Below the pieces are notes generated by a model. The model ran no database searches, was not told the origin of the DNA, and saw only the letters and a list, made by a program, of their open reading frames with translations. A DNA stretch of 64,000 nt, taken from contig NZ_NQOG01000012.1 of the NCBI RefSeq assembly GCF_002270485.1, positions 1 through 64,000 of the forward strand, read 5' to 3'. Made by a program: the position numbers and the translations under genes. The DNA is from Anaerostipes hominis (ex Lee et al. 2021) (lineage in GTDB: Bacteria > Bacillota > Clostridia > Lachnospirales > Lachnospiraceae). Positions 61,846 through 64,000 of the stretch are shown piece by piece (within the stretch, counting starts at the first letter, position 1; every line of letters starts with the position of its first letter).

Positions 61846-63468
61846 ATGACGATTACAATTTTACAGGCTGTTCTGCTTGGTTTATTCTGCGGGATAGCAA
61901 AATGCTGTGTTCCTTATACAGCCGGCGCTTTCATGTTCAATACCGTCATTTTTAACGCGGTGGTTGTCGGAGCCGTGCTCGGAGACATGCCGCAGGCGAT
62001 GATTATAGGAGCATCACTGCAGCTGATTTACCTGGGAGTCATCTCAGCGGGCGGAAATCAGCCGTCAGATCCTTGTCTGGCCGCTTATATAGCAATTCCG
62101 GTTGCTATGGCTTCCGGGCTGAACACTACAGCAGCAGTTGCCTTGGCAGTGCCGGTTGGACTTCTGGGAGCACAGATTACAAATCTGATCTATTTAATGG
62201 CCGGATTTTTTGCCCAGAAAGGCGATACATTCGTAGAAAAGGGCAATGCGGCAGGGATGACCAGATGGTCGGTTATATACTGTGCCATCGCAAGAATTAT
62301 CTGCTTTGGTGTCCCGGTTGCTATCGCGTTATATTTCGGAAGCGGTGCTCTTCAGGGTGTGCTGGATAACATACCTGCAGCAGTGACAAATGGCTTATCT
62401 GCAATGGGAGCCTGTCTTCCGGCCGTTGGTTTTGCCATCATTGCGAACCTGATTTCAAAACCAAAATATATTCCGTTTTTCTTTGCAGGCTTTTTCCTGA
62501 TCCAGTATACGAAGATCGGAACCATTCCCCTGCTGATGGTGGGAGGATTCCTGACATTCCTTTACATCACATTTAAATCCAACGAGTTCCAGGGGGAGAC
62601 AGACGAGGATGATGACGACGAAGATGAGGAAGAAGAACCGGCAGAGAAGCTGCTGAGCAAAAAAGATATTCTGAAATCCTGGGTGATCTGGTGGTTCAGC
62701 GCAGAGACCTGCCACAGCTTCGAGAGAATGCAGGCACCAAGCTTTTGTACCTCTTTAGTGCCGGCACTGAAAAAGTTCTATCCCGGAGAGGAAAACAAAC
62801 CGCGCTATATTGAGGCATTAAAAAGAAATATGACATTCTTTAACACAGAAGCACACTGGGGTGGAGGACCGATCCTCGGACTTACCTTAGCGCTGGAAGA
62901 AAAGAAGTCACGCAATTACGAAGCGATTCCGGGAGAAGTTATTATGAATCTGAAAACCGGTTTAATGGGACCGCTGGCAGGTATCGGTGATACGATTTCA
63001 TGGTCAACCCTGATGTACCTTCTGATCGGTTTATTCCTTCCGCTTGCCAAGAAAGGAAATCCATTGGGCGGCATCGGGCCAATTGTACTGCTGACCGTGA
63101 TCTGCTTTGGAATCGGATATTTTTTGACACAGAAATGCTATACTTTCGGATACTCTTTTGCAGAAAATATGCTGAAGTCAGGCTTAGTCAACAAGATCAT
63201 TGCAGGAGCAAGTATTTTAGGACTGTTTATGATGGGAGGGCTTGCCTCTACCTATGTGACAGTATCCACACCGATTAAATTTGCCACAAGCGCATACACT
63301 ACGACACTCCAGTCCATTTTTGACTCTATCGTACCGGGACTGCTTCCGCTGATCGTTGTGCTCTGTGTATGGGGATATCTTTCAAAAGTAAAAAGAAATT
63401 ATTTTGCGGCCACTTTGGGAGTTACAATAGTCTCTTTAGTATTGGGATGCTTGGGAGTTATTATTTAA
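61846..63468 (+). CDS. PTS mannose-type EIIC-EIID fusion (second system)
   Basis: This 540-residue protein joins EIIC (about 1-240) to EIID (from about 275, WWFSAETCHSFERMQAPSFC through GLMGPLAGIGDTISWSTL). The linker is strikingly acidic (about 248-263, nearly all Asp/Glu). The fusion is like the one at 11617, though the sequences differ. Together with EIIA and EIIB it makes a full transporter with no metabolic genes attached in the window. A SorC-type regulator follows. Confidence 0.92.
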   Translation: MTITILQAVLLGLFCGIAKCCVPYTAGAFMFNTVIFNAVVVGAVLGDMPQAMIIGASLQLIYLGVISAGGNQPSDPCLAAYIAIPVAMASGLNTTAAVALAVPVGLLGAQITNLIYLMAGFFAQKGDTFVEKGNAAGMTRWSVIYCAIARIICFGVPVAIALYFGSGALQGVLDNIPAAVTNGLSAMGACLPAVGFAIIANLISKPKYIPFFFAGFFLIQYTKIGTIPLLMVGGFLTFLYITFKSNEFQGETDEDDDDEDEEEEPAEKLLSKKDILKSWVIWWFSAETCHSFERMQAPSFCTSLVPALKKFYPGEENKPRYIEALKRNMTFFNTEAHWGGGPILGLTLALEEKKSRNYEAIPGEVIMNLKTGLMGPLAGIGDTISWSTLMYLLIGLFLPLAKKGNPLGGIGPIVLLTVICFGIGYFLTQKCYTFGYSFAENMLKSGLVNKIIAGASILGLFMMGGLASTYVTVSTPIKFATSAYTTTLQSIFDSIVPGLLPLIVVLCVWGYLSKVKRNYFAATLGVTIVSLVLGCLGVII

Positions 63469-63486
63469 TTGAGCTGATTCTTTCGA

Positions 63487-63516
63487 TTGACGTGTCCTCC
63501 CGGAGTTATGTATACT
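63487..63516 (+). promoter_or_regulatory. Promoter of the SorC-type regulator gene
   Basis: TTGACG (63487-63492), 18-bp spacer, TATACT (63511-63516). Confidence 0.65.
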
Positions 63517-63552
63517 AGAAATATAGATTGAAAACAGAAAGGCGTGGGCAAA

Positions 63553-64000
63553 TTGAGAGAAGAAAGATTCATCATCAAAGTAGTAGAAATGCACTATAAA
63601 CAGGGAATGTCACAGCTGGAGATAGGGAAAAAGCTGAATGTCTCGAGGACGACCATCTCGAGGACCCTGGCTCAGGCCAGAAAAGAAGGATACGTGCAGA
63701 TTAAAATCAATTATCCGGACGGGGCCATGACAAGTACAGAGACAATCCTGGAAGAAAAGTTTCATTTAAAAGAGGCAGTGATCGCCTGTGTAAAAGATGG
63801 TGAAGAACTCAGCGAAGAAATTGCCTTTTATGCGTCAGACTATATACTGAGAACGCTGAAGAACCATATGACTCTGGCCCTCACAAGAGGGGTGACCCTG
63901 CAGAAGACGGTGGAGTGTCTGGCCAAGGACGTGAGACTGAGGTTCCTCAAAGTGGATGACGTCAACGTAGTGCCGCTGATGGCGACGACCAATATTCCGC
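63553..64000 (+). CDS. SorC-family sugar-binding transcriptional regulator (partial)
   Basis: The gene runs off the window end. From TTG 63553 it encodes an N-terminal helix-turn-helix (YKQGMSQLEIGKKLNVSRTT, then ISRTLAQARKEGYV) and the first part of a SorC sugar-phosphate-binding domain (from about 60, with SDYILRTLKNHMTLALTRGVTL split across the loop). It probably regulates the adjacent mannose-type PTS in response to a sugar phosphate. The remaining part, about 170 residues, is outside. Confidence 0.88.
   Translation, partial: MREERFIIKVVEMHYKQGMSQLEIGKKLNVSRTTISRTLAQARKEGYVQIKINYPDGAMTSTETILEEKFHLKEAVIACVKDGEELSEEIAFYASDYILRTLKNHMTLALTRGVTLQKTVECLAKDVRLRFLKVDDVNVVPLMATTNIP

Overview
The window looks like chromosome of a low-to-mid GC anaerobic Firmicute, most likely a gut Lachnospiraceae (Clostridium cluster XIVa) member. 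The support is strong AGGAGG ribosome sites, sigma-A promoters of the TTGACA-N17-TATAAT kind, a T-box leader, an iron-sulfur two-subunit serine dehydratase, many phosphotransferase systems (PTS) and nickel-pincer (lar) genes. A lactate-using genus such as Anaerostipes would fit, but the genus cannot be decided from the sequence. I saw no rRNA, tRNA or CRISPR array.

Layout. 1-3.9 kb is a degraded mobile region: an internally deleted IS3-family element, a small AbrB/membrane-protein cassette with its own promoter, and the sigma-factor and helix-turn-helix genes of a Tn916-like element, each broken by an in-frame stop. 4.0-6.0 kb is a TrmB-type regulator translationally coupled to lysA. 6.0-7.2 kb holds gene scars, including deoC and AraC remnants. 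7.4-17.5 kb is a large sugar/polyol block: a PRD/EIIA activator, an ascorbate-type PTS, then a mannose-type PTS interleaved with two GatD-like dehydrogenases, an AlsE-like epimerase and a 6-phospho-3-hexuloisomerase-like SIS protein. 17.8-19.3 kb is sdaAB-sdaAA. 19.4-28.1 kb holds gatY, a divergent rpiR regulator, an XRE regulator, a 1147-residue repeat surface protein, and a PfkB kinase plus fructose PTS operon. A 25-bp operator-like arrangement recurs, inverted, before gatY/rpiR and before the kinase operon, which ties them into one probable regulon.

28.2-31.8 kb is a four-gene reverse-strand envelope operon with zinc-ribbon membrane proteins and a cell-wall amidase. 32.0-35.0 kb is deoR with a divergent kinase-sorE pair whose reading frames overlap by 131 nt. 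35.2-39.9 kb has a phosphoesterase, then a scarred stretch of HxlR, AraC-GyrI, C45 peptidase, macro-domain and DUF2974 remnants around an intact AraC-GyrI gene and a PLC-like gene. 40.0-48.5 kb has an EamA transporter, glpK, and a larB-larC-larE-nikMN-nikQ-nikO-merR operon for nickel uptake and nickel-pincer cofactor synthesis, behind a MerR-style 19-bp-spacer promoter. 49.1-51.2 kb is aspS under a T-box whose specifier reads as AAC (Asn). 51.2-60.2 kb holds a long TerC-family protein, a ClC antiporter, ung, a HAD phosphatase, a transglutaminase-like protein, a D,D-carboxypeptidase, a broken MarR gene and a lipid kinase. 60.8-64.0 kb is a second mannose-type PTS followed by a SorC-type regulator cut by the window end.

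The most interesting signals are the Asn-specifier T-box on aspS, the unassigned hexitol/ketose PTS pathway, the shared RpiR-type operator, the lar/nickel operon with its regulatory sites, and several fused or overlapping genes.
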